DNA of 7,071 nucleotides from CAYZUE01 sp964481825 (GTDB lineage: Archaea; Hydrothermarchaeota; Hydrothermarchaeia; Hydrothermarchaeales; JALUUU01), in assembly GCA_964481825.1 (NCBI GenBank), contig CAYZUE010000059.1, forward strand, positions 1 to 7,071. Direction: 5' to 3'. The notes beneath the pieces were generated by a model. That model made no database searches. It was not told the origin of the DNA and worked only from the letters and a program-made list of their open reading frames with translations. Positions 1 to 5,801 of the stretch are shown one piece after another. The stretch's first letter is position 1. Every line of letters starts with the position of its first letter. The position numbers and the translations under genes were made by a program.

Positions 1-6
1 CTTATA

Positions 7-23
7 GAAGACTGTTTTTAAGG
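7..23 (+). promoter_or_regulatory. Possible BRE/TATA promoter of the first gene
   Basis: A purine-rich GAAG (7-10) is followed by TTTTTAA (15-21). The T/A block is centred about 26 bases before ATG 44, so transcription would begin at or very near the start codon. The match to an archaeal TATA box is only moderate, and the region is cut by the window edge. Confidence 0.35.
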
Positions 24-31
24 TTTAATGT

Positions 32-38
32 GAGGGAG
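32..38 (+). promoter_or_regulatory. Shine-Dalgarno GAGGGAG before ATG 44
   Basis: GAGGGAG lies five bases upstream of ATG 44 and supports that start. It would matter only if the transcript carries a leader; the TATA-like block at 15-21 would otherwise give an almost leaderless mRNA. An upstream cotranscribed gene outside the window would reconcile the two. Confidence 0.5.
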
Positions 39-43
39 CAGGG

Positions 44-1852
44 ATGAATAAGCATCTTTTTCAGCTATCCCTTGGATTGCTTGCCATCTTATTTCTATTG
101 TATTCTAGAATTAATGTTATTTCACTGGGATTTTTTATTCCCATTTTCTTTATAATGGTTTTTTACACCTTTAGAGAACAGAGAATCTTTGGATTAGTTA
201 CCCTAGCCACAGTGGGTTCGTTGGTCCTATCTTTAAGATTCAAATACCTCACTTGGGGGGATTCCTGGAATGAGTATGCAATGATTCTAAGAATACTTGA
301 ATATAAAAGTCTAGCAATGGATGTTTATCCGTCACAACAACCAGCAATGCATTTAATTGTTGCAAATCTAGCAATGATAACTCAGATAAATCCTATGTCT
401 TTACTGAAATTCACAATTCCAATTTTTAGCATCTTCTCAATAATCTTTCTTTATAAATTTGTCAACGACTTTTTTGGAGATAAAGATCTTGGGCTTCTCG
501 CTAGTTTGCTCCTTCTCATTGGAACTCCTTATCTTCATTGGACAACTCAGGCAGTTAGAGAATCACTTGGAATCCCTATGTTTATAATTGGTTTCTACTT
601 TGCCTATAAATCTCTAAAGAGTCCTAAGTTGCAGAATATTATTGTTTCCATTATCCTAATTTCTGGATTGATACTCACCCATAATTTCTCTTCAGCTATT
701 TTCATTATTTCGTGGCTTAGTTTTTCTGTTATTTATGTTTACATTTATGGAAAAACTAGAAATTTAGTATCATCATTAGCAATATTATTATTTACTACAA
801 TTATTGCAGCAGGTTGGTGGTCATTAACTAAGGCTCCAATTAGTTATATTGTTAAATCATTGGAAATTATCTTACCTGGTAGTCCATTAATTATCCTTAC
901 AATTTCTATCACGATTATATATGCCGTTCCTTATTTTTTCCCAATATTTAATGATGTATTCAAGAAAACCTTTAATGGATTTTTATCCTTCAAAATAATA
1001 AAGGTTTTAATTATTATAATAACAATAGGTTTAGCTATTGCAGCTACTGAGCTTGTTCGTGGGAAACTATTTTTAATACTACACTATCCAATTCCAATGC
1101 TGTTCAATGGATTTTTTATGATTATTCTTAGCTTAGTTGGACTCTATTTCTCCTTGAATTTAAGAGGTCTGCCAATTCTTTTCTGGATTGCCGCAATAAC
1201 GTTACCTTTTATCCTAAGTATTTTCCGCATTATTCCATTTGGAGATCCTTTACGATTTATGGACCATATCTATATCCCTTTGGCAATAGTTTCTGCAGTA
1301 GGGCTGAAGCAGATATTTATGAAAATCCCCCAACGGGGACTTCAATCAGGAATAATCGCAATGTTTGCAACAATTAGTTTGGTAACTGCTTTTCCTTCGG
1401 TCGTCTTTTGGGGGTCGATGTTTGAAAAAGGTAACATGTTATTCGATGATAGGAGTTATATCATACAACATGATACCTCTGAGAAAAAAGCAATCGATTG
1501 GATTGGTACTTATTATGTTTTTGAAGGCAATCTTAAACCAGTTATTTTTTCTGATAACTATGTAATATATGCTTCAAAATCTATAAATTTAAGAGATGAA
1601 TTAATATTAGATAACCGACAATTACCTGAACCAAAGAATTTTTTTAAAGAAGACCATTCACTTGGCAGGATATACGATAATAAAAATACTTATTTCCTAA
1701 TAACTGAACGTATGCACAAGTATGCAGAATTCGCCGAGGGAATGAGGCATGAGAGATATTTTGTTTCAAAGGAGACTATAGAGAAATTTAACGAAGATTC
1801 TAACTTGATTTATGATGATGGAAGTGCTAAAATCTATTACATTCATAAATAG
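44..1852 (+). CDS. Polytopic membrane protein, GT-C-like glycosyltransferase (putative)
   Basis: This 602-residue protein is mostly membrane-embedded, with roughly 13-15 hydrophobic helices between residues 4 and 456, followed by a soluble domain of about 145 residues. The loop after the third helix carries WGDSWNEY (residues 71-78); acidic residues D73 and E77 sit where GT-C enzymes, which use polyprenyl-phosphate sugars, keep their catalytic Asp/Glu. A second conserved-looking loop, GDPLRFMDH (400-408), precedes another helix. The C-terminal domain has KKAIDWIGTYY (481-491) and ends in IYDDGSAKIYYIHK, a tail style I associate with archaeal GT-C-like proteins. By inference it transfers a lipid-linked sugar on the outer face, or otherwise acts in surface-glycan assembly. 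ATG 44 is supported by GAGGGAG at 32-38; an ATG at 28 is followed at once by a stop. The gene is convergent with the next one. It could instead be a flippase- or polymerase-like protein. The assignment rests on topology and motifs only. Confidence 0.6.
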   Translation: MNKHLFQLSLGLLAILFLLYSRINVISLGFFIPIFFIMVFYTFREQRIFGLVTLATVGSLVLSLRFKYLTWGDSWNEYAMILRILEYKSLAMDVYPSQQPAMHLIVANLAMITQINPMSLLKFTIPIFSIFSIIFLYKFVNDFFGDKDLGLLASLLLLIGTPYLHWTTQAVRESLGIPMFIIGFYFAYKSLKSPKLQNIIVSIILISGLILTHNFSSAIFIISWLSFSVIYVYIYGKTRNLVSSLAILLFTTIIAAGWWSLTKAPISYIVKSLEIILPGSPLIILTISITIIYAVPYFFPIFNDVFKKTFNGFLSFKIIKVLIIIITIGLAIAATELVRGKLFLILHYPIPMLFNGFFMIILSLVGLYFSLNLRGLPILFWIAAITLPFILSIFRIIPFGDPLRFMDHIYIPLAIVSAVGLKQIFMKIPQRGLQSGIIAMFATISLVTAFPSVVFWGSMFEKGNMLFDDRSYIIQHDTSEKKAIDWIGTYYVFEGNLKPVIFSDNYVIYASKSINLRDELILDNRQLPEPKNFFKEDHSLGRIYDNKNTYFLITERMHKYAEFAEGMRHERYFVSKETIEKFNEDSNLIYDDGSAKIYYIHK

Positions 1853-1860
1853 GAGGGGAT
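1851..1860 (+). promoter_or_regulatory. Orphan Shine-Dalgarno overlapping a stop codon
   Basis: AGGAGGGGAT overlaps the TAG stop of the first gene and matches the ideal AGGAGGTGAT at nine of ten positions. No ATG, GTG or TTG start follows at usable spacing. The next ATG (1896) opens only seven codons. The frame through 1862-1906 reads SIKILILKKNINGL and then stops; it has a beta-strand-like start but no standard start codon. The site looks like the leftover start region of a lost downstream gene. Confidence 0.45.
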
Positions 1861-1881
1861 ATCAATCAAAATTCTAATTTT

Positions 1882-1890
1882 AAAAAAAAA
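1882..1890 (-). terminator. Oligo-T terminator (T9) for the minus-strand genes
   Basis: Nine consecutive A on the plus strand give T9 on the minus strand, 38 bases past the stop codon of the 68-residue gene. A weaker T5 at 1918-1922 lies immediately after that stop. Two U-tracts in series are a common archaeal terminator layout. There is no convincing hairpin. Confidence 0.5.
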
Positions 1891-1927
1891 TATTAATGGG
1901 TTATAAATTAAGAATTTAAAAAGGGCC

Positions 1928-2134
1928 TTAAAGTATATTTTTTTGTAATTCTTCTAACCTCTCTAATAAAATTAAATCTGCTTTACGTAATGTTAAAAGT
2001 TGGTTTTCAAAATCTTTTTTAAATCTGTACAAACGGACTTCCATTTTTTCTAATTCTTCTATCTTTTCCTGTAATTCTTTAATATTCTCCTTTAATTCCA
2101 CGATTTCCTTGTTATCTATATCACTTTGTCCCAT
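1928..2134 (-). CDS. Small coiled-coil protein of unknown function
   Basis: The product is 68 residues, highly charged and almost wholly helical. Hydrophobic residues at I11, L14, I18, L21, I25 and L28 form clear heptads. After a short break around 29-34 the pattern resumes loosely through L35, F38, F42, L46, L49, L56, L60 and L63. A parallel dimer or helical hairpin is plausible. There is no signal peptide, membrane segment, cysteine or DNA-binding motif, so a cytosolic location is expected. The start is well supported: GAGGT sits seven bases upstream of ATG 2134. The gene begins 47 bases after the stop of the DUF1616-like gene on the same strand, so cotranscription is likely, although an AT-rich stretch near 2170-2182 could be a separate TATA box. 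I do not recognise the family. Low-complexity coiled coils attract spurious matches, so similarity hits to SMC-like or prefoldin-like proteins should be discounted. Confidence 0.7.
   Translation of the reverse strand: MGQSDIDNKEIVELKENIKELQEKIEELEKMEVRLYRFKKDFENQLLTLRKADLILLERLEELQKNIL
1938..1944 (+). terminator. Oligo-T terminator candidate for the first gene
   Basis: A run of seven T on the plus strand lies about 85 bases after the TAG stop, inside the 3' end of the convergent small gene. Archaeal RNA polymerase can terminate at such U-rich tracts without a hairpin, and no strong stem precedes this one. Confidence 0.35.
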
Positions 2135-2141
2135 CGATTGT

Positions 2142-2146
2142 ACCTC
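2142..2146 (-). promoter_or_regulatory. Shine-Dalgarno GAGGT of the small coiled-coil gene
   Basis: On the minus strand, AAGAGGTACAATCG leads directly into ATG 2134, giving GAGGT with a seven-base spacer. This is the clearest ribosome-binding site attached to a gene on the minus strand. It is the main reason to accept such a short ORF as real. Confidence 0.7.
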
Positions 2147-2181
2147 TTTAGTAAATAAGAATTAATCAAGATAAAATTATA

Positions 2182-3276
2182 TTAGTTAGTTGCATAGCTT
2201 TTAAATTTAATCTCGTGTGATTTACCATTGTCACTAATGATGACAATTTTGGTCTCTAGATTATTATACCTATAAACGTTTTCAGTAATATTATTTTTTA
2301 CAGAAATCACTCCTTTGCTAGTTGTTATTGTATAATTTCTTTCAATTTGCAGTACTAAACTATCTTTTTCATCTTTGGAACTATAATAAATCAAATATTC
2401 TTCCTCAGAGTTAGGTGAGAGTGTTACGTAAATTTTACCAGGGATCCCAGCTTTAAAGTTAAGTGATATTTCTTTGTATGCAATATCCAAGTTTCCGACA
2501 GCATTATAATTACGGTTAGGTGCTGCTAATCCGACAATATCTTGGGATTCCATATTTAATTTTGGCAATAGAATTTGGTTGTCCCATTCATATATCATTT
2601 CCTGAGTTTCAAAAGAGCTAGTCATCATAATTTCACCGGTGATTAGTTTTGTAGACCCTGAATCGTTAATATTTCTGAGGCTCATTTCCGACTTCCCACT
2701 AGCTTCCTTTTCCGTAGAGTTACTTATGGATTCTAAATCTTGATAGGTATTTGTATATGTCCCAATTTGGTTTAAAAGAAGAAATTTTTCGTCAGAACGA
2801 ATATGGATGCTCTGATCGAATTTTTCAGGAAAAATGTTCAAGTTTCCATCGGGGCCCTGAATCATATGAGCTTCATTTGCTGTGAATGTATCAAGTAATT
2901 CCTTACTAGAACTGCCATTTTCAAAAATTCCCCAAGATGAAGATCTGGCCATAATTTCTATATTAATTATTTTCTGGTTACCCGATTTTAACGTGAATTC
3001 TCCACTTGCAATTTCAGAATTATTAAAAGTTGCAATATATTTATAAGAAGATGTTTGAGGTTCATTGGATGATATTACAAAATCTATAGGGTATTTTTTA
3101 TCAACTTCCATCACCTCAGGAATCTTATCCGGATTTAAAAAATAAAGCTCAGTGTATCCTGTTGAGTTTACCGGTACGTCATCTGATGAAAACGCATAAA
3201 TAACAATTAGGAAACCTACTATCGTAATACCTATTGTTGCGCGTTTAATTATTTGATCAACATCCATATCTGTCAT
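2182..3276 (-). CDS. Membrane-anchored extracellular DUF1616-like protein
   Basis: This 364-residue protein has a short basic N-terminus, one hydrophobic helix (about residues 13-30) and a long extracellular part. YTELYFLNP (41-49), followed by a beta-rich stretch with FVISSNEP (66-73), closely resembles the start of the archaeal DUF1616 extracellular domain. Residues from about 110 to 364 are also beta-rich but I do not recognise them. Seven N-X-S/T sequons occur at N37, N85, N120, N186, N204, N314 and N329, fitting a surface glycoprotein among glycosylation genes. DUF1616 has no established function; a surface structural or assembly role is inference. ATG 3276 lacks a Shine-Dalgarno. The upstream BRE/TATA block predicts transcription starting near 3270, so the in-frame ATG at 3267 (residue 4) may be the true start. 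It has no lipobox Cys, so the helix is more likely an anchor than a lipoprotein signal. Confidence 0.65.
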   Translation of the reverse strand: MTDMDVDQIIKRATIGITIVGFLIVIYAFSSDDVPVNSTGYTELYFLNPDKIPEVMEVDKKYPIDFVISSNEPQTSSYKYIATFNNSEIASGEFTLKSGNQKIINIEIMARSSSWGIFENGSSSKELLDTFTANEAHMIQGPDGNLNIFPEKFDQSIHIRSDEKFLLLNQIGTYTNTYQDLESISNSTEKEASGKSEMSLRNINDSGSTKLITGEIMMTSSFETQEMIYEWDNQILLPKLNMESQDIVGLAAPNRNYNAVGNLDIAYKEISLNFKAGIPGKIYVTLSPNSEEEYLIYYSSKDEKDSLVLQIERNYTITTSKGVISVKNNITENVYRYNNLETKIVIISDNGKSHEIKFKSYATN

Positions 3277-3292
3277 ATACTTTTAATATGAA

Positions 3293-3307
3293 TTATTTAA
3301 GCGTTTC
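3293..3307 (-). promoter_or_regulatory. BRE/TATA promoter of the DUF1616-like gene
   Basis: On the minus strand GAAACGCTTAAATAA contains a purine-rich BRE (GAAA, 3307-3304) and a TATA-like TTAAATAA (3300-3293). The predicted transcription start is about 3270. That is between the annotated ATG (3276) and the next in-frame ATG (3267), which implies an essentially leaderless mRNA. Confidence 0.5.
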
Positions 3308-3357
3308 TTATTAGTATAGAATAGTTTTTACGGAATATCAAAATAACATCAACTTCT

Positions 3358-3377
3358 AATCCTTATGTTAAGGGATT
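3358..3377. repeat. Imperfect hairpin in the 3277-3439 intergenic region
   Basis: AATCCTT and AAGGGATT flank a short loop and form a stem of about seven pairs including one wobble. Nearby, ACATCAA (3347-3353) and TTGATGT (3393-3399) are also inverse complements, as are AATCCTTA and TAAGGATT. These alternative pairings cannot all form at once. In such AT-rich DNA some of this may be chance. Confidence 0.3.
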
Positions 3378-3420
3378 TTCCATAATGTTTTTTTGATGTA
3401 TTAAGGATTTACAATACATT

Positions 3421-3446
3421 GAATCAATATTCACGAATATTAATTT
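3421..3446 (-). terminator. Hairpin at the end of the GT4 gene (possible terminator)
   Basis: AATATTC-AC-GAATATT (3426-3441) is a perfect seven-base inverted repeat that extends after one mismatch by about three more pairs. It overlaps the TAA stop of the GT4 gene (3440-3442). There is no strong T run just downstream on the minus strand, so it could equally be a 3'-end stabilising structure or a protein-binding palindrome. Confidence 0.35.
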
Positions 3447-4576
3447 AAACATTTTTTATATGTCGAGTTAATTTCTTCAAATCTTCTCTGCCAATCCATA
3501 TTAGCGGAGTATTCATATCCATTTTTAATTAGAATTATCCTTAATGAATCACTTGTTAAAACTTCTTTAATTTTTGTTGAAATTTCGTTGAGTTCGCAAA
3601 GAATACCATTTTCTCCGTTTATTATTTCCGATACACTACTATTTCTTGCGTTGACCCCTATAACAGGGGTTTTACATGCCATTGCTTCAACAATAGAAAT
3701 ACCAAATCCCTCTCGAGTTGAAGGTTGAACAAATATTGATGCAGATTTTATCTGTTTAATAACTTCCTTGTAGTCTATTTGACCTAAAAATTTAACTTTG
3801 TTATTTATACCGAGTGAATTTGCCATATCTTCTAATTCTCCTTTTGAAGGCCCTTCACCAACAATATTTAAAGTTGCATCGGGGAATACTTCTAGAACCT
3901 TTGGCATAGCATTTATCAAAACGTCAAGGTTTTTATGAGGGAGTAGTCTTCCTGCGTATAAAACTCTATTTTTAATTTTCTTTGATTTAATTGTGTTAAT
4001 ATATCGCAAGTTTATTCCATTTGGGATAATATCTATCTTCATTGGATTAACCCCAAGTTTTTTTATTAGGTTATCTTTCGTTTTAGTTGATACTGCTACA
4101 ATCTTGTTTGGAAGATAGGAAGATATCTGTTCTATCGTCTTACCTATAGTGCGATATAACGCATTCTCCATGTATCTATCCCAGTATTTTCCCCAAACTT
4201 CATGCCAAGTAATTATTAGAGGGGCAGTCTCCCTCATGGCAATAATCTTAGCTGGAAAAAGATGAAGGAATGGAAATTGATTTGCTTCAATTATGTCAAA
4301 TTTGTGTCTTTTTAAAATAATAGGAAACAAAGAAAAAGCAAAGCGCAATGCATCTCCTATAGATCTTCGTCCTTTCGTGTATAAGCCCTTTGGAACATTT
4401 AGGCGATGTATTTTAACTCCAAACACTTCTTCTTCTTTTGGGTAATCATACCATCGCATAGTGTAAACATGGACATCGTGTTTTTTTGCTAACCGTTTTG
4501 AAATCTCCCAGTACCTCCTCTCAGCACCCCCCATTAAATAGGGATAGAAAACATCAGATATAATACATATTTTCAT
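3440..4576 (-). CDS. GT4-family (GT-B fold) glycosyltransferase
   Basis: This 378-residue protein is a typical full-length retaining glycosyltransferase of family 4. The N-terminal acceptor-binding domain opens with MKICIISDVFYPYLMGGAER, whose GGAE loop (16-19) is the usual nucleotide/phosphate-contacting glycine turn. HEVWGK (125-130) follows the fourth strand region. The C-terminal donor domain begins near VLYAGRLLPHKNLD (205-218), which carries the R and K that bind the donor pyrophosphate. It contains the EX7E motif, STREGFGISIVEAMA, with E289 and E297. There is no signal peptide or membrane span, so it is cytosolic or membrane-peripheral, acting on a polyprenyl-linked glycan. Donor sugar and linkage cannot be read from sequence. 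ATG 4576 lies one base after the stop of the GT2 gene, so the two are surely cotranscribed and probably translationally coupled. No clear Shine-Dalgarno is visible, consistent with coupling. Confidence 0.9.
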   Translation of the reverse strand: MKICIISDVFYPYLMGGAERRYWEISKRLAKKHDVHVYTMRWYDYPKEEEVFGVKIHRLNVPKGLYTKGRRSIGDALRFAFSLFPIILKRHKFDIIEANQFPFLHLFPAKIIAMRETAPLIITWHEVWGKYWDRYMENALYRTIGKTIEQISSYLPNKIVAVSTKTKDNLIKKLGVNPMKIDIIPNGINLRYINTIKSKKIKNRVLYAGRLLPHKNLDVLINAMPKVLEVFPDATLNIVGEGPSKGELEDMANSLGINNKVKFLGQIDYKEVIKQIKSASIFVQPSTREGFGISIVEAMACKTPVIGVNARNSSVSEIINGENGILCELNEISTKIKEVLTSDSLRIILIKNGYEYSANMDWQRRFEEINSTYKKCLN

Positions 4577-4577
4577 T

Positions 4578-5720
4578 TTAATCTTTGATTCGCTTTAATA
4601 GAAGGATACTCATAAATAATCCTAAAAAAATTAATTGTATGCCGATAGCAGCAAGTGTTGAACCAAGAATTGCGGTTCTGAGCTCACTTAGTTCTCCAAA
4701 TCCCCCTTTAATCCAATTCAAAACTATATTAAAATCTATTAAAAATCCAGCAAGAAATAAAATTGTACCTCCAAGTATCTCATATTCCAAAATATCATAA
4801 CGAAGGAAAAATTTAGTAATTTTATCAGGTTTTACTAATCCAATCATAGATGCATAAATTTTAGCAAATAATCCAAGCGCTATAACTTGAAATCCAAGTA
4901 TTACAAGAAGATTCCCAAGTATCATTGGATGAATATCCAAACCAAAATTACCAAAATTTAATGGTCCGCGAACTAAAAGTATAACCAGAACTAAACCTAG
5001 AAAAAAAAGAATGCTTCCGGGTAATATGAAAAGAGTAGTAGGACTATATAGCAGCATGAATCGTAAATGTCGCCATCCATCTTTTAATGAACTCATTTTA
5101 GTTTGTCCTGCTTTTCTAGGATGATATTCAATAGGAATCTCCGAAATTTTTAGCTCTTTGTGCTTTGCTTCAATTATCATTTCGCTGGCAAATTCCATTC
5201 CCGGAGTGCTAAGATCCAGTTTCCTCAGAGCGGGTCTAGATATTGCTCGTAGACCACAATGTGCGTCGGATATTTCTGCTTTAAACAGTAAGTTTAAAAG
5301 GAAGGAAAGGAGGGGATTACCAATGTACTTATGAGTCCAAGGCATTGCTTTTGGAAAAATCTTACCCTTCAATCTAGAACCTATTACTACATCGGAATTT
5401 CCATCTAATATTGGTTGGATTAGCGAAGGTATAGTTTCGAATGGATAGGTTCCATCAGCATCTCCCATAACGATAATGTCACCGGTCGCATTATTGAATC
5501 CTCGTAAGTAGGCATTTCCATAACCTTTATTAGGCTCAATAATTACCTTGGCACCTGCATTTCGTGCTTCTTCAGCTGATCTATCTGTTGATCCGTTATC
5601 TATTACAATTATCTCCCCAATCATTCCAATTTTCTTAAGAGCGTCTTTAGCCGTATAAATACATGAACCAACTGTTTTTTCTTCGTTTAAACAAGGCAAT
5701 AGTACTGTTATTTTAGTCAA
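4578..5720 (-). CDS. GT2-family polyprenyl-phosphate sugar synthase-like, four-helix tail
   Basis: The 380-residue protein begins with a GT-A catalytic domain of the dolichol-phosphate glucose/mannose synthase type. Motifs are PCLNEE (9-14), DNGSTD (41-46), the metal-binding DADGTYP (D87, D89), CGLRAISRPAL (155-165), GMEFASEM (174-181) and RKAGQTKMS (202-210). About four membrane helices follow (228-250, 266-293, 314-334, 348-374). They form an internal repeat: ILGNLLVILGFQVIALGLF (267-285) matches ILGSTLAAIGIQLIFLGLF (351-369). The enzyme probably transfers a hexose from a nucleotide sugar to polyprenyl phosphate at the cytoplasmic face; which hexose is unknown. Translation starts at TTG 5720: an in-frame TAA lies four codons upstream, no ATG is available, and residues 3-9 already form the first beta strand. 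AGTGAT precedes the TTG by three bases. It is the promoter-proximal gene of the pair with GT4, divergent from the dehydrogenase. Confidence 0.88.
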   Translation of the reverse strand: MTKITVLLPCLNEEKTVGSCIYTAKDALKKIGMIGEIIVIDNGSTDRSAEEARNAGAKVIIEPNKGYGNAYLRGFNNATGDIIVMGDADGTYPFETIPSLIQPILDGNSDVVIGSRLKGKIFPKAMPWTHKYIGNPLLSFLLNLLFKAEISDAHCGLRAISRPALRKLDLSTPGMEFASEMIIEAKHKELKISEIPIEYHPRKAGQTKMSSLKDGWRHLRFMLLYSPTTLFILPGSILFFLGLVLVILLVRGPLNFGNFGLDIHPMILGNLLVILGFQVIALGLFAKIYASMIGLVKPDKITKFFLRYDILEYEILGGTILFLAGFLIDFNIVLNWIKGGFGELSELRTAILGSTLAAIGIQLIFLGLFMSILLLKRIKD

Positions 5721-5747
5721 TTTATCACTAGGTTAAATAATGCCTTC

Positions 5748-5757
5748 TTTATATATA
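5748..5757 (-). promoter_or_regulatory. TATA box of the GT2-GT4 operon
   Basis: On the minus strand TATATATAAA is centred about 32 bases before TTG 5720. Transcription would start near 5726, giving a leader of only about six bases. The element is nearly symmetric, but the dehydrogenase has its own better-placed TATA element to the right. Confidence 0.5.
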
Positions 5758-5764
5758 GGTATAT

Positions 5765-5780
5765 GGAAAGGTTTTAAATG
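5765..5780 (+). promoter_or_regulatory. BRE/TATA promoter of the UDP-glucose dehydrogenase gene
   Basis: GGAAAGGTTTTAAATG combines a BRE-like GGAAAG with TTTTAAAT. The TATA part is centred 26-27 bases before ATG 5802, the classic archaeal distance to the transcription start. This predicts a leaderless mRNA beginning at the A of the start codon. It is the best promoter in the window. Confidence 0.6.
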
Positions 5781-5801
5781 TTTGAGGGATTATCTCGAAT
5801 C

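Noticed and set aside
3388..3394. T7 run on the plus strand as a terminator
   Set aside because: No plus-strand gene ends nearby; flanking genes are on the minus strand. It is probably just AT-rich composition.
4585..4800. 71-codon plus-strand open frame
   Set aside because: It lies wholly antisense to the membrane-helix end of the GT2 gene, has no ribosome-binding site, and its product looks like no protein family. It is a shadow of the real gene.
5778..5801. Alternative in-frame ATG at 5778 for the dehydrogenase
   Set aside because: It would add eight residues before a family-typical N-terminus, and this ATG lies inside the likely TATA element, so it would not be in the mRNA. GAGGGAT at 5784-5790 is then probably a chance match.
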